Numbered from the stretch's first letter, positions 21,301 to 29,639 are shown. The stretch is DNA of 44,687 nt from Deltaproteobacteria bacterium (GCA_016875405.1 VGRJ01000026.1:1-44687), one strand, 5' to 3'. Notes: a model not told the origin generated them from the letters alone. Translations and numbers: made by a program.

Positions 21301-22413
21301 CCGGCTTCGGCGCCGGCGCGCGATGCGGCGGAGGCGTCGTCGGCGCGTGACAAGAAGGCCGAGACCAGCGCCGAGTTCGCCGAGCCCCCGGGTAGCGAGC
21401 GAGCGAGCTCGCGCCTGGGTTCGGGTCGGAGGCCACCGTCCGAGATGGCCTACGGGCCTTCGCCCCGCGAGTTCTTGCCGATGAAGGTGGTCTGGGAGCG
21501 CGACGTCTCGTTCGTCACCGGGCCTGCGACCGGTCAGGACGCCGCTCAGGCGATAGCGCTCGAGGCCGAGCTCGCGCGAGCGCCGAACCGCCGAGAGATC
21601 GTAAAAAAGCTGATGGCAAGCCATGTTCGTGGGGGCAACCTCGAGCGGGCCGGGGTGCTGGTCGAGCGCTGGCTCGACAAGGAGCCGCTCGACGAGGAGG
21701 CGCTGCTCGCTCGCGCGGAGCTCTTCGCTGCCCGCGGGGATCGAGAGGGCTCGATGCGCGAGCGGGGGAGCATCATCGACTCGCGCCCTCACGACGTGGA
21801 GCGGATCCTCGGGCTCGCGCGTGCGCTGCGCCTCGCGGGGGACGTGGCCCTCGCGTGCCGCCATGTGATCACGGCGGCCGAGCTGCGACGCCGCGACGCG
21901 AGCGTGCTCGGCGAGGCGGTCCAGTGCGCTCGAGAGGCAGGGCTCTCGCGGCTTGGCTCCGCGCTCCTCGAGGGCGCCGACGAAGCGGTCCGACGACAGG
22001 CAGGCGAGGCGACGCGGCCGAAGGAGGAGCCCGCCATCGGGGAGCTGCGGCTCGACGCGACGTGGAGCGGTGACGGCGAGCTCGACGTGGTCCTCGTCGA
22101 CCCCAAAGGGCGCGGGATCAGCTGGCTCGACGCGCCGGGAAAGGTCCTCGTGCGAGCGAAGGACGCGATTTCACCCGACCGCGAGACGCTCGCGGTGTCG
22201 GGTGCGAAGGGTGGGGACTACGGCCTCTGGGTGCGTCGTGCTCGTGGACGCGGGGCGCTTCGCGGCGAGGTCGTGATCGTCGGGCCGAACGGCTTCTCGA
22301 GGCGCATCCCGTTCCGACTTGATGGAGAGCAATCCCGACTCGGAGCGCTGCAGCTCCGCTGGCATCGACGGCTCGTCCCCGTCGGGGCGTGGCAGGCGCA
22401 GCCGTCGCGCTGA
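18385..22413 (+). CDS. Zinc anti-sigma-like/FecR/VIT/vWA/helical-repeat membrane protein
   Basis: A 1342-residue fusion. Residues 1-42 carry a zinc anti-sigma motif (C6, H28, C32, C35; H-x3-C-x2-C). One membrane segment (about 88-104) follows. About 118-275 is a FecR-like domain (GDTVRTGAAGQARLRLDDGTLVSLE region). About 320-460 is a VIT domain (DETFQNDSDEILEGIYRFPLPP region). About 592-770 is a von Willebrand A domain with an intact MIDAS DSSRS at 600-604 and the downstream FLGDGAPT. An Ala/Ser/Pro-rich linker (about 940-1050), a TPR-like helical region (about 1080-1220) and a beta-rich end follow. So a cytoplasmic zinc finger is tied to a large periplasmic adhesion/sensing part. A strong GGGAGG ribosome-binding site precedes the ATG. 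No sigma factor gene is adjacent. Confidence 0.88.
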   Translation: MTDTSCEDVRRKFVEGRAGEALGELLKHVESCERCREWLRGAMTKVDGAADDAAPRPPDLDEPRVDDSKSSERRRAARGHARARRGPAFFASALAVAFLGWLLAGPHGRTPPQEQGLRSVKSWSGALDAASSTEESGVAAEVCRGGVCSVVSVGERVEPGDTVRTGAAGQARLRLDDGTLVSLERATSLVLDSEQDLARIERGVILVEASTKRRAPLVLGLPRGRSSLALGSLVARVLGPTTTVEVLRGRAEVDGLEVPGRSVRAGQVVTWLGDGRPKVTLASVTSSSLVLASTDDSTPGARGLGELRAKRPGSDEERAGAVSLRRHAVKARVVEGFARIEIDETFQNDSDEILEGIYRFPLPPDAQIERLALEVDGRLEDGAFVDRDRAAAIWRGAIVNAGGRVTPREEIVWVPGPWKDPALLEWQRGGRFELRIFPIPRRGARRVVLAYTLALPSVAGVRRLSVPLPRSARRDLRLDELSVDLEVRGHDPALGLNVHGYDVVREPRGDVDALRLVRHGFVPAGDLSVEFGTGARDQALNAWGYELSVDGDDRGRAAPPLGSKPEPSEDLQGRYVALTLRPEWPLALDDAPRALAIVVDSSRSMLGENHRRAIELAARLVGELDVRDQFTVLACDVTCRSLGAPRHPDSTSDAALREFLRASPPSGASDLAASVVEGARAVAGAAGFAGTVVFLGDGAPTIGPLRSATLVAAVRDGVPAGVTVHAVAVGAEADRESLDAVSRAGRGVVVGYEPGRTVDEVAVAVLAAASGSRLTDAKLELPEGLFDVAPRELGTIAAGGEITVGARMSRSTVSGTVRLTGVVFGEPFAQSFSVEVEARGDAGNAFVPRVFAARRIRDLERDGSAAARAQAVALSSRFAVASRYTSLLVLESPAMSRAFGLDLRRAMPDWTGEDDAVSSIAEGEGPEASREDEAAPESSMVGEAADGIVGGSASGAVAAKPKRANDAPLSSAPASAPARDAAEASSARDKKAETSAEFAEPPGSERASSRLGSGRRPPSEMAYGPSPREFLPMKVVWERDVSFVTGPATGQDAAQAIALEAELARAPNRREIVKKLMASHVRGGNLERAGVLVERWLDKEPLDEEALLARAELFAARGDREGSMRERGSIIDSRPHDVERILGLARALRLAGDVALACRHVITAAELRRRDASVLGEAVQCAREAGLSRLGSALLEGADEAVRRQAGEATRPKEEPAIGELRLDATWSGDGELDVVLVDPKGRGISWLDAPGKVLVRAKDAISPDRETLAVSGAKGGDYGLWVRRARGRGALRGEVVIVGPNGFSRRIPFRLDGEQSRLGALQLRWHRRLVPVGAWQAQPSR

Positions 22414-22434
22414 GGGCTGCTCGACGACCAGCGC

Positions 22435-23127
22435 TCAGGGCCGCCGCTCGAGCTTGCCGGCGTCGCGAATCACCGACTCGATGGTTGGGGTGCCTGCGTG
22501 GCTGACGCGCCCGCGTCCGTGGAGCTCGACCTCGAGGTGTCGCGGCGCAGCGATCGCCGCCGAGCCATTCCCGCTCACGTGCACGAGAGCCTCTTCGGCG
22601 GTGAGCTCCTCGAGCTTCAAGACCCCGGCTCCTTCTACGAACACCTTGAGCTTCTGCGTCGCGCCACGCGCGGTGACGGTGCCGGTGCCCGCGTGGTCCA
22701 GCTGAAAGCGGGCGTTTCGCACTCCTTCGATGGAGGTGTCGACGGCACCGACGCTCCTCACCAACGCGACATCGGGCGCGCTCACCGTGATCCGCGGGCG
22801 CACGACCGGCCTCGCCCGCTCATCGACTCGGATCGAGAGGCGCTTCCCGTTGCTCGTGACCGCGACGGCATCTTGCAGATCGGCATCGACCTCGACCGTC
22901 ACGGTGTGCGCGCCACCACCGAGCGAGACGACGAGGCTGAGGTCTCCGTGCGCCTCGATCTCCGCGAACCGACCTGGGATGCGCGGCTCGGTCGAGGAGC
23001 GACCTGAGCCCGAGCGCGTCCGCTCGCACGCCCCTACAAACGCGAGGAGCGCGACGACCGCCTCTCGCCGAGGGATCCGCCGCGCTCTTTGGCACTCGCT
23101 CAAAGCTCGAACGCCAGGGTCACGCAC
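22435..23127 (-). CDS. GIN-domain (DUF2807) lipoprotein
   Basis: A 230-residue protein with a basic N-terminus, a short hydrophobic stretch and AFVGAC, where C34 is the likely lipidated cysteine. The remainder is a putative auto-transporter adhesin head (GIN/DUF2807) beta-helix: repeated short strands such as FAEIEAHGDLSLVVSLG, VDTSIEGVRNARFQLDHAGTG and VHVSGNGSAAI. Such proteins sit in the periplasm or at the surface; function is unknown. The start is a GTG at 23127 because no closer ATG exists. It lies 10 bp after the small lipoprotein gene, so both are probably one unit, and it is convergent with the vWA gene. Confidence 0.82.
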   Translation of the reverse strand: MRDPGVRALSECQRARRIPRREAVVALLAFVGACERTRSGSGRSSTEPRIPGRFAEIEAHGDLSLVVSLGGGAHTVTVEVDADLQDAVAVTSNGKRLSIRVDERARPVVRPRITVSAPDVALVRSVGAVDTSIEGVRNARFQLDHAGTGTVTARGATQKLKVFVEGAGVLKLEELTAEEALVHVSGNGSAAIAAPRHLEVELHGRGRVSHAGTPTIESVIRDAGKLERRP

Positions 23128-23137
23128 AGACGAGGGC

Positions 23138-23314
23138 TCACCGGTAAGGGCGAGCCGGCGCCGGTGCAGGACGGGCCGGGGCAGGCGCGGGCCGCGCGGG
23201 CGCGTAGTAGGTGCGACGGGGCCCGTAGTACGGGCGATTGGCCCGACCGTCGACGACGAGGCAGCCGGTGGTGGAGATGGCGAGCAGGGTGACGAGAGCC
23301 AGCTTTAGGCGCAT
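23138..23314 (-). CDS. Small Pro/Ala/Arg-rich lipoprotein
   Basis: A 58-residue protein beginning MRLKLALVTLL. The hydrophobic run ends in ISTTGC, a plausible lipobox with C18 modified. The mature part is only 40 residues and ends in repeated ARPAPAP units after a Tyr-rich stretch (RPYYGPRRTYYAP). An ATG 30 bp upstream would add ten residues before the signal and is less likely. The repeat suggests a flexible cell-wall or membrane linker peptide. Same strand and 10 bp upstream of the GIN-domain gene. Confidence 0.65.
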   Translation of the reverse strand: MRLKLALVTLLAISTTGCLVVDGRANRPYYGPRRTYYAPARPAPAPARPAPAPARPYR

Positions 23315-23371
23315 TTGCGAAGTATGGATCAGCCGCCCCGGCATCGCTAGAGGCTCTCGTGGCGGGAGCCG

Positions 23372-24973
23372 CTATTCGACGCGCCGCTGGAGCTTCAGGT
23401 TTCGTTTCCGCATCAGCCGATAGAGCGTCACCGTGTTGATCCCGGCGCGCGCGGCGGCGACCTTGACGTTGCCTCCGCAGGCCTCGAGGAGCTCGGTGAG
23501 GTATTGGCGCTCGAGCGGCATCAGCCAGCGCTCTCGCTGCTCGGCGAGCGAGAGAAACCCGTCTCCGACAGGGGCGAGCGCGTTCGAGAGGCGAGGCGAT
23601 TCAGGAATGCGCGACGCGTCGTGCGGTGGCGGTACAATCGACCAAGACGGGGGCGGCGCAAGGCTCCCTGGCGGCAGTACCGAGGCTCGCGTGGGCATTG
23701 GCGCCCGGATCGACTCCGGCAGGTCACGCGCCTCGAGGACATGGCTCGTCGCCATGATCGCCCCGTGCTCGATGGCGTTCTTCAGCTCGCGGACGTTGCC
23801 GGGAAAGTCGTGCGCTTGCAGCAGCGCCATCGCGTCGGTGGCGATACGGTCGACCTTGAGCCCATGCTTCAGCGCAGCCTGCTGCAGAAACACGAGAGAC
23901 AGGGTGGGCAAATTGTCGGCCTTGTAGGACCGTAGCGGCGGGACCTCGAGCGTCATCAAGCTCAGCCGAAAGTAGAGGTCTTCGCGGAACTCGCCGACGC
24001 GCGCCATCGCCTGGAGGTCTCGGTTCGTGGCGCAGAGCAAGCGGACGTCGACCCGCTCGGGCGGCCGGTTGGAACCCAGCGGATGGACCTCGCCGTACTC
24101 GACCGCACGCAGCACCTTCGCCTGGAGCGCGAGCGGCAGCTCGCCGAGCTCGTCGAGGAACAGCGTGCCGCCGTTGGCCTTCTGAAACTCGCCCAGTTTG
24201 TCGAAGGTCGCGCCGGTGAATGCGCCCTTCACGTGCCCGAAGAGCACGCTCTCGATCATCGCTTCGGGGATGGCCGCGCAGTTCACCACGACGAGCGGCT
24301 TCGTCGCGCGGCGGCTGTTGAAATGAATCGCTCGCGCGACGAGATCCTTGCCGGTCCCGCTCTCGCCCCGAATCAGCACGGGTGCATCGGTCGGGGCGAC
24401 CCGCTCGATCCGACGCTCGACCTCGAGCCAGCTCGGGCTGAGCCCCTTGATGAGAAACGGGCGCCCGCCGTCCTCTCGCGTCTGTCGGTAGAGCTGCGCG
24501 CGCCGCAGGAATTTGGCGCTGGCTTCGGCCAGCTCGACGAGCGCCTCGATCGCGGCCTCGCCGAGACCGTTCTTCTCCTCGGTCGAGACGCTGATCACTC
24601 CGATGGGCCGTCGCTGATAGGGGATCGGCGCCGCGGCGATCGAGGCCACGTCGTGGAAGTAGCGGGCGTAGTTCGCGTCGCGGCTCGAGTCCGGACAGAG
24701 GTAGGGCGCGTTGTTCTCGAACGCCGCGTAGGCGATGCCCTTCGGCCGCCCGTCTCGCGAGGCGCGGAGGACCGCGCCAGGGAGCGTCACGATGAGCCCA
24801 TCGACCACGTGAAAATCGACGCGCAAGCCCTCGGCCTTTGGGTCGTAGAGAAAGATTGCCCCGTGGCGCGCGCCTGTCCGCTCGAGCGCGAGCTCCATGA
24901 TGCGTCGCTCGAGCGACTCGATGTCGGCTTCGTGAAGCTCTTCGTCGGTGCGGTCGCGGCTGAGCTCGTCCAC
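23372..24973 (-). CDS. GAF-domain sigma-54-dependent transcriptional activator
   Basis: A 533-residue enhancer-binding protein. About 20-160 is a GAF sensor domain (GARHGAIFLYDP, PIGVISVST). The AAA+ core (about 175-400) has Walker A GESGTGKD (203-210), the sigma-54-contacting GAFTGA (250-255) and Walker B TLFLDE (270-275). A Fis-type helix-turn-helix ends the protein (about 490-528: CGGNVKVAAARAGINTVTLYRLMRK). All residues needed for ATP-driven open-complex formation are present. The GAF ligand is unknown. It lies 57 bp upstream of the small lipoprotein/GIN genes on the same strand; no clear -24/-12 promoter was seen there, so its targets may lie elsewhere. Confidence 0.95.
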   Translation of the reverse strand: MDELSRDRTDEELHEADIESLERRIMELALERTGARHGAIFLYDPKAEGLRVDFHVVDGLIVTLPGAVLRASRDGRPKGIAYAAFENNAPYLCPDSSRDANYARYFHDVASIAAAPIPYQRRPIGVISVSTEEKNGLGEAAIEALVELAEASAKFLRRAQLYRQTREDGGRPFLIKGLSPSWLEVERRIERVAPTDAPVLIRGESGTGKDLVARAIHFNSRRATKPLVVVNCAAIPEAMIESVLFGHVKGAFTGATFDKLGEFQKANGGTLFLDELGELPLALQAKVLRAVEYGEVHPLGSNRPPERVDVRLLCATNRDLQAMARVGEFREDLYFRLSLMTLEVPPLRSYKADNLPTLSLVFLQQAALKHGLKVDRIATDAMALLQAHDFPGNVRELKNAIEHGAIMATSHVLEARDLPESIRAPMPTRASVLPPGSLAPPPSWSIVPPPHDASRIPESPRLSNALAPVGDGFLSLAEQRERWLMPLERQYLTELLEACGGNVKVAAARAGINTVTLYRLMRKRNLKLQRRVE

Positions 24974-25084
24974 GCGTTCGTCTCCTGACGGGGGCGTCCT
25001 CCCGAAGACCGCTGGAGCCTAGCCGATCGAACCTCGCGCGTGGGCGGTTCTCGTGGCCACGGGGATGGTCTAGCGTCGCGGGCG

Positions 25085-25909
25085 ATGCGAGTCGCGGCAG
25101 TCCAGCTGTCGAGTCAAGACGACGTCCGAGCCAACCTCTTGCAGGTGTCCGAGCGGGTCGCACGGGCCGCGGCCGGAGGCGCTCGGCTGGTGCTGCTTCC
25201 CGAGAATTTTGCGTACTTCGGAAGCGAGACCGGAAAGCGCGCGCACGCCGAACCGCTCCACGTCGAGGCGGGGAACGACGGCCCCATCGTGACGACCCTG
25301 AGGAGCCTCGCCGTCGAGCACGGCCTCTGGCTCCTCGCGGGCGGGATGCCCGAGCGGAGCGACGAGCCGGAGCGACCCTACAACACCTGTGCCGTGTTCG
25401 AGCCGAACGGCCGCCTCGCCGCGCGCTACCGGAAGCTTCACCTGTTCGACGTCGAGCTCGGCGCGGCGGGGTCATACCGCGAGTCCGCCGCGACCACGGC
25501 CGGCGACGAGGTGGTCTGCGTCACGGTTCCCGGCGAGCCTGCGCTCGTGGTGGGGCTGACGGTCTGCTACGACCTGCGCTTCCCGGAACTCTACCGGCGA
25601 CTCGTCGACGTCGGCGCGAATCTCGTGGTCGTACCCGCGGCGTTTACTCAGGCGACCGGCAAGGACCACTGGCTCGTGCTGTTACGCGCGCGGGCCATCG
25701 AGTCCCAGTGCTACGTGCTCGCCGCGGCGCAGTGGGGGCGGCACGGCGAGCGGCTCACCTTCGGGAAAAGCTGCCTCATCGACCCCTGGGGTGAGGTCAT
25801 CGCTCAGGCGTCCGAGGGGGAAGGCGTCGTCATCGGCGATGTCGACCTCTCGTACCTCGCGGACGTCCGTCGACGGCTCCCGTCGCTCGCGCACCGCGTC
25901 CTTCGCTAA
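25085..25909 (+). CDS. Carbon-nitrogen hydrolase, Nit1/Nit2-like amidase
   Basis: A 274-residue nitrilase-superfamily enzyme with the full Glu-Lys-Cys triad: E40 (LLPEN), K117 (YRKLHLFD) and C161 (TVCYDLRFPELYR). The KLHLFD and CYDLRFPELY spellings are characteristic of the Nit branch, whose members hydrolyse deaminated glutathione (Nit1) or omega-amides such as alpha-ketoglutaramate (Nit2). Metabolite repair is therefore the likely role; which substrate cannot be read from the sequence. Cytoplasmic, no signal peptide. The start at 25085 was chosen over an upstream in-frame start because MRVAAVQL is the family's usual first strand. Divergent from the sigma-54 activator across 111 bp. Confidence 0.92.
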   Translation: MRVAAVQLSSQDDVRANLLQVSERVARAAAGGARLVLLPENFAYFGSETGKRAHAEPLHVEAGNDGPIVTTLRSLAVEHGLWLLAGGMPERSDEPERPYNTCAVFEPNGRLAARYRKLHLFDVELGAAGSYRESAATTAGDEVVCVTVPGEPALVVGLTVCYDLRFPELYRRLVDVGANLVVVPAAFTQATGKDHWLVLLRARAIESQCYVLAAAQWGRHGERLTFGKSCLIDPWGEVIAQASEGEGVVIGDVDLSYLADVRRRLPSLAHRVLR

Positions 25910-25928
25910 GCCGCTCGCGTCTTGGATC

Positions 25929-26375
25929 TCACCACGCGACGTCGACGAGCTGGGTGAGGGTCACGATCTTCTGACGCTTGGAGAGCAGGGCGCGGAGCTC
26001 GGCCGGGCGGCGCAGGCCGACCCGGCGTGCGACCTGGCCCTCGTTCTCGCCGGCGCTCAAGAGATCGCGAGCGCGCGCGGCGCGGACCTCGTCGTAGTAC
26101 ACGTGGGGCGAACAGCCGAAGGCGGCGCGGAACTGTCGGGCGAAGTGAAACTCGGACATGTCGAGGTCAAGCGCGACTTCGTAGACTCGCACGCGCAGGC
26201 CCTGTTCGGCGGACTGGCGGAGCCGCTCGCGCGCAGCGACCATCCGGTCGGCGAGTCGCGCCGGCACCTGGGCTGCGGGGCGAAGCTGCGGCGCGGAGAC
26301 CGCCTGAATCTGGCTCTCGAGGGGTGCGGGGACGGCGACGTGGTGTCGAGTGGCGTTGGTCAAGGTGTCCTCCAT
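25929..26375 (-). CDS. Short AraC-type DNA-binding regulator
   Basis: A 148-residue protein that is little more than an AraC DNA-binding domain (about 42-135). The first helix-turn-helix includes VYEVALDLDMSEFHFARQF, followed by the linker FGCSPHVYYDEVRAARARDLL, which matches the G-x-S-P-x-x-Y and R-x-x-x-A-x-x-L-L signatures. The second helix-turn-helix (VARRVGLRRPAELRALLSK) is atypical: the usual GF-x-D-x-S-x-F pattern is changed. No ligand-binding domain, so activity may be set by expression. Convergent with the amidase gene (19 bp gap) and divergent from ligA across 173 bp that includes an 8-A run at 26454-26461. Confidence 0.82.
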   Translation of the reverse strand: MEDTLTNATRHHVAVPAPLESQIQAVSAPQLRPAAQVPARLADRMVAARERLRQSAEQGLRVRVYEVALDLDMSEFHFARQFRAAFGCSPHVYYDEVRAARARDLLSAGENEGQVARRVGLRRPAELRALLSKRQKIVTLTQLVDVAW

Positions 26376-26548
26376 GGCGCGGGGAGCGGTCGCCCGTCCC
26401 CTTCGTGCTTGGGGGTCTGACGCCGCGCGTGCCCCGTTCGATTCACGGACTTCAAAAAAAATAGTGCGCGAGCGGGGAGGCCACGCGTCGCGAGCTTCCG
26501 GTCGCCTGACCTTGCCCTCGATTCGGGAACGGCCTACCTCCTCGTAGG

Positions 26549-28504
26549 ATGAAGGTCCCGCGGTCGCTCGGGGGAGGGCTCGAGGTGGCGCCAGAGGGGC
26601 GCGCTCGGGTCGAGGCGCTCGCCGTCAGGCTCGAACGTCACCGTGGCCTCTACTATTCGGGCACCCCCGAGATCACCGACGCCGCCTACGACGCGCTCGA
26701 GGACGAGCTTCGTTCGCTCGATCCGGCGCATCCCGCGCTCGGGCGGGTAGGGGCGCCGCCGGCCTCCAAGGAGTGGGATAAGGCGCGCCACACCATCCCG
26801 ATGGGGTCGCTCAACAAGGTGACGACGCCCGAGGAGCTCCACGAGTGGGTCGCGCGCTGCGACGAGCTCCTCGCGAAGGATGGGCACCCCGGCATCGCCG
26901 GAGACCTGTTCGTGACCGAAAAACTCGACGGGCTCAGCGTCGAGCTCGTCTACGTCGACGGCAGGCTGGCCGACGGGCTCACGCGCGGGGACGGCGAGAC
27001 GGGCGAGCGCATCACCTCGAACGTCGAGCGCATGCGCGGGGTGCCGCGCCGGGTCGCCCACCGCGGCAGCCTGAGCGTCCGCGGCGAAATCGTCCTCCGA
27101 ACCTCGGATCGAGCCGAGCATTTTCAGGAGTACTCGTCGACGCGCAACGCCGCCGCAGGCACGGCCCGCCGACTCGACGGCGTCGGCTGCGAGCACCTCA
27201 CGGTGTTCGTGTACGACGTGGCCGACGAGCTAGAGCTGAACACCGAGGAAGAGAAACTCGCGTTCCTTCGTGGACTCGGCTTCGTCACGCCGCATGCGTT
27301 TGCGGGGGACACCGACGCCGTGGTCGAGCTCTACCGCGACTACGACACCGCGCGGCGAGTGACGCTCGACTACGAGATCGATGGCCTCGTCGTCCGCACG
27401 AACGATCTGCGCGCGCAGGCGCTGCTGGGTGAGCTCAACCGACGCCCGCGCGGTGCCACGGCTTTCAAGTTTCCGTCGCCCGTCAAGGTGTCGCGGGTGG
27501 TCGGGATCGGCTGGGATACGGGACCGAGTGGTCGCGTGACGCCGGTGGCGGAGGTCGAGCCGGTCGAGCTGGTCGGCGCCGTGGTTCGGCGTGCGTCGCT
27601 GCACAACCTCGCCAATGTCCGTCGGCTCGGCATCGGCGTCGGCGACGAGGTGCTCGTGTCGCGGCGAAACGACGTCATCCCCTACGTCGAGGAGGTCGTC
27701 GAGAGTGCGGGCGCGCCCGCCGAGGTGCCGACCGCCTGCTCGACGTGCGGCTCGAGCCTCAGGCAAGAGGGAGAGTATCTCCTGTGCCGGAACGAGGGCT
27801 GTCCTGCTCGCGTGGAGGGGAGGATCCGCAACTGGATCGACGCGGTCGGCGCGCTCGAGTGGGGCGATAAGCTCGTGCACACGCTCGTCTCGAAGGGCAT
27901 CGTCCGTGAGCCGCTCGATCTCTACCGACTGACGGTCGAGGATATCGCCGCGCTCGAACGACACGGTACGAAGAGCGCCGAGAAGGCGCTCGGTGAGCTC
28001 CGCGCGAGGCTGCCGTTGCGCTTACCGACGTTTCTTGCGGCGCTCGGCATCGAGGGCTTCTCGACGCAGACCGCGCGCTTGCTCGTGTCGGCCGGGTTCG
28101 CCGACTTGCCGCGGCTCTTCGCCGCGACGGTCCAAGAACTTGCAGAAATTCCGGGGCTCGGCGAGATCAAGGCTCGCCTCGTCACCGAGGGCCTCGACTC
28201 GCGCCGGGCCGAGATCGCGCGGCTCGTCGAGGGCGGGCTCGGACCTGTCTCGGGCGAGGCCGCGGGCAAGCTCGACGGCAAGAGCTTCTGCATGACGGGC
28301 AAGCAGCGCCGCCCGAGGAAGGAGCTCGAACAATGGATCGAAGGCAACGGCGGTCGCGTCCTCAGCGGGGTGACGAAGGAGCTCGATTTCCTCGTCATCG
28401 ACGACCTCGCCTCGACCTCGAGCAAGGCCACGAAGGCCAGAAAATACGGGACGAAGCTCATCGGCGAGGACGAGCTCGTCGCCATGGTCGAGGGTCGCTC
28501 GTGA
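26549..28504 (+). CDS. ligA: NAD-dependent DNA ligase (divergent LigA)
   Basis: A 651-residue ligase joining nicks with NAD+. The order is normal: NAD-binding Ia region (YYSGTPEITDAAYDALEDEL, Y35/Y36), adenylylated lysine K125 in TEKLDG, OB fold, a four-Cys zinc finger (CSTCG ... CRNEGC), helix-hairpin-helix repeats, and a C-terminal BRCT domain (about 575-650). Several motifs differ from typical LigA: MGSLNK where MLSLDN is common, TEKLDG for the usual EPKIDG, and a BRCT that looks more distant. It may be the housekeeping ligase of a divergent lineage or a second paralogue. The start is uncertain: the ATG lacks a spaced ribosome-binding site and sits beside a small CCTAC/GTAGG hairpin (26533-26548); a GTG at 26584 is an alternative. 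Confidence 0.93.
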   Translation: MKVPRSLGGGLEVAPEGRARVEALAVRLERHRGLYYSGTPEITDAAYDALEDELRSLDPAHPALGRVGAPPASKEWDKARHTIPMGSLNKVTTPEELHEWVARCDELLAKDGHPGIAGDLFVTEKLDGLSVELVYVDGRLADGLTRGDGETGERITSNVERMRGVPRRVAHRGSLSVRGEIVLRTSDRAEHFQEYSSTRNAAAGTARRLDGVGCEHLTVFVYDVADELELNTEEEKLAFLRGLGFVTPHAFAGDTDAVVELYRDYDTARRVTLDYEIDGLVVRTNDLRAQALLGELNRRPRGATAFKFPSPVKVSRVVGIGWDTGPSGRVTPVAEVEPVELVGAVVRRASLHNLANVRRLGIGVGDEVLVSRRNDVIPYVEEVVESAGAPAEVPTACSTCGSSLRQEGEYLLCRNEGCPARVEGRIRNWIDAVGALEWGDKLVHTLVSKGIVREPLDLYRLTVEDIAALERHGTKSAEKALGELRARLPLRLPTFLAALGIEGFSTQTARLLVSAGFADLPRLFAATVQELAEIPGLGEIKARLVTEGLDSRRAEIARLVEGGLGPVSGEAAGKLDGKSFCMTGKQRRPRKELEQWIEGNGGRVLSGVTKELDFLVIDDLASTSSKATKARKYGTKLIGEDELVAMVEGRS

Positions 28505-28529
28505 GGTCAGGCGAGGGGCGCCCGCGATC

Positions 28530-29639
28530 ATGAGCGAAGGGGCCCTTCGTCTCCGCAGCCGCGAGCTCGACCGCGGCCACGAGCTCGCGCTGCGTCTCCT
28601 CGGCGTCGTCGCGGTGCTGTCGGCCACGGTCGCGCAGGCGATCGAGGCGGCGGCCATTGGCGTCTGGACGGGGATCGAGGACCTCGTCAACGCGGCGCGC
28701 GTGCTCGGCGCCTGGTCCTCGCAGCTGTTCGCCGTCGGCGGTACCGCGCTCGGGCTCTCGCTCGCCGCGCGGCTTGGCCGTAGCCAAGCGTCCGCGCGCA
28801 TGCGGGCGCTCTCGTGGGGCGCCTCGAGCACCGTCGCGATCTCGGTCGCGATTGGCTCTGGGGCGCTCGCGTTCCTTGCGCGGCGCGTGCTGGGCGAGCG
28901 GCTCGTCACCCGGCTTCCGACCGAGTCCGCGCTCGTCCTGTCGATGCTCGTCGGGCTCTTTGCGGTGATGGTCGCCGTCGACGCCCTCGGGCGACCTTCT
29001 TCGCGAGGAATCGGGCTCGCGCTCGTCGGCGCGAGCGCCGCCGTCGGATGCCGTGCGTTGGTCGTCGCGTTGCAGGTCTTTCTCGCGAACGAGGGCGCCG
29101 CCGTCGCGGTCGATGTCTCGCGCGGCCTCTCCACCTTCGAGTGGCTCATCCTGTTCGCGACGTCGCTATTTGGGCTGGCGTGGCTTGGGACCGCCGCGTC
29201 CGAGCGCCGCCTTGGTGGGCTCTCCGGGGAGAGGCTCCGCGCTGGGGCGCTGGTCGTCGCAGCCATGACGACGGCGTGCGCCGGGACGCTCCTCGCGGTC
29301 CGCGGTCAGAGGACAGACGCGCGTCCCCTCGAGGTCTTCCTCGGGCGCGCGCTCGATCTATTGCTCGATCCGAGCACCTCCGACGTCCCGCTCACGCTCC
29401 GCGCCTACGGCGAGTGCCTGCGGTGGAGCGTCGCGCTCCTCGCGCTGTTGCTGGTTCCCCGCGGCGTTGGTCGGAGCGCGGCGGTCGGCTTCGCGCTGAT
29501 CGGAGGGGGCCTCGCGACGTCTCCCGCCGGCGCGCTGGCGCTCGGCCTCGCGGCGTGGTCGGCGAGCCTCGACGGCGCGGCGCTCGGGGAACCTAGCAAT
29601 CGGAGCACCGTACTTGCGCCGGGCGAACCTGCGGACTAA
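28530..29639 (+). CDS. Multi-pass membrane protein of unknown function
   Basis: A 369-residue integral membrane protein with about eight to nine hydrophobic segments (for example around 23-45, 60-80, 92-115, 130-150, 158-185, 205-222, 235-255 and 300-350). No catalytic or transport motif was recognised. The N-terminus is hydrophilic and inside-type (Arg-rich). It begins 25 bp after ligA on the same strand and may share its transcript; no functional link to DNA ligation is evident. Conserved hypothetical status cannot be judged without a search. Confidence 0.75.
   Translation: MSEGALRLRSRELDRGHELALRLLGVVAVLSATVAQAIEAAAIGVWTGIEDLVNAARVLGAWSSQLFAVGGTALGLSLAARLGRSQASARMRALSWGASSTVAISVAIGSGALAFLARRVLGERLVTRLPTESALVLSMLVGLFAVMVAVDALGRPSSRGIGLALVGASAAVGCRALVVALQVFLANEGAAVAVDVSRGLSTFEWLILFATSLFGLAWLGTAASERRLGGLSGERLRAGALVVAAMTTACAGTLLAVRGQRTDARPLEVFLGRALDLLLDPSTSDVPLTLRAYGECLRWSVALLALLLVPRGVGRSAAVGFALIGGGLATSPAGALALGLAAWSASLDGAALGEPSNRSTVLAPGEPAD

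Noticed and set aside
26454-26461. Run of eight A (T on the minus strand) as a terminator
   Set aside because: No GC-rich stem lies directly before the T-run on either strand; it is more likely part of the divergent promoter region.
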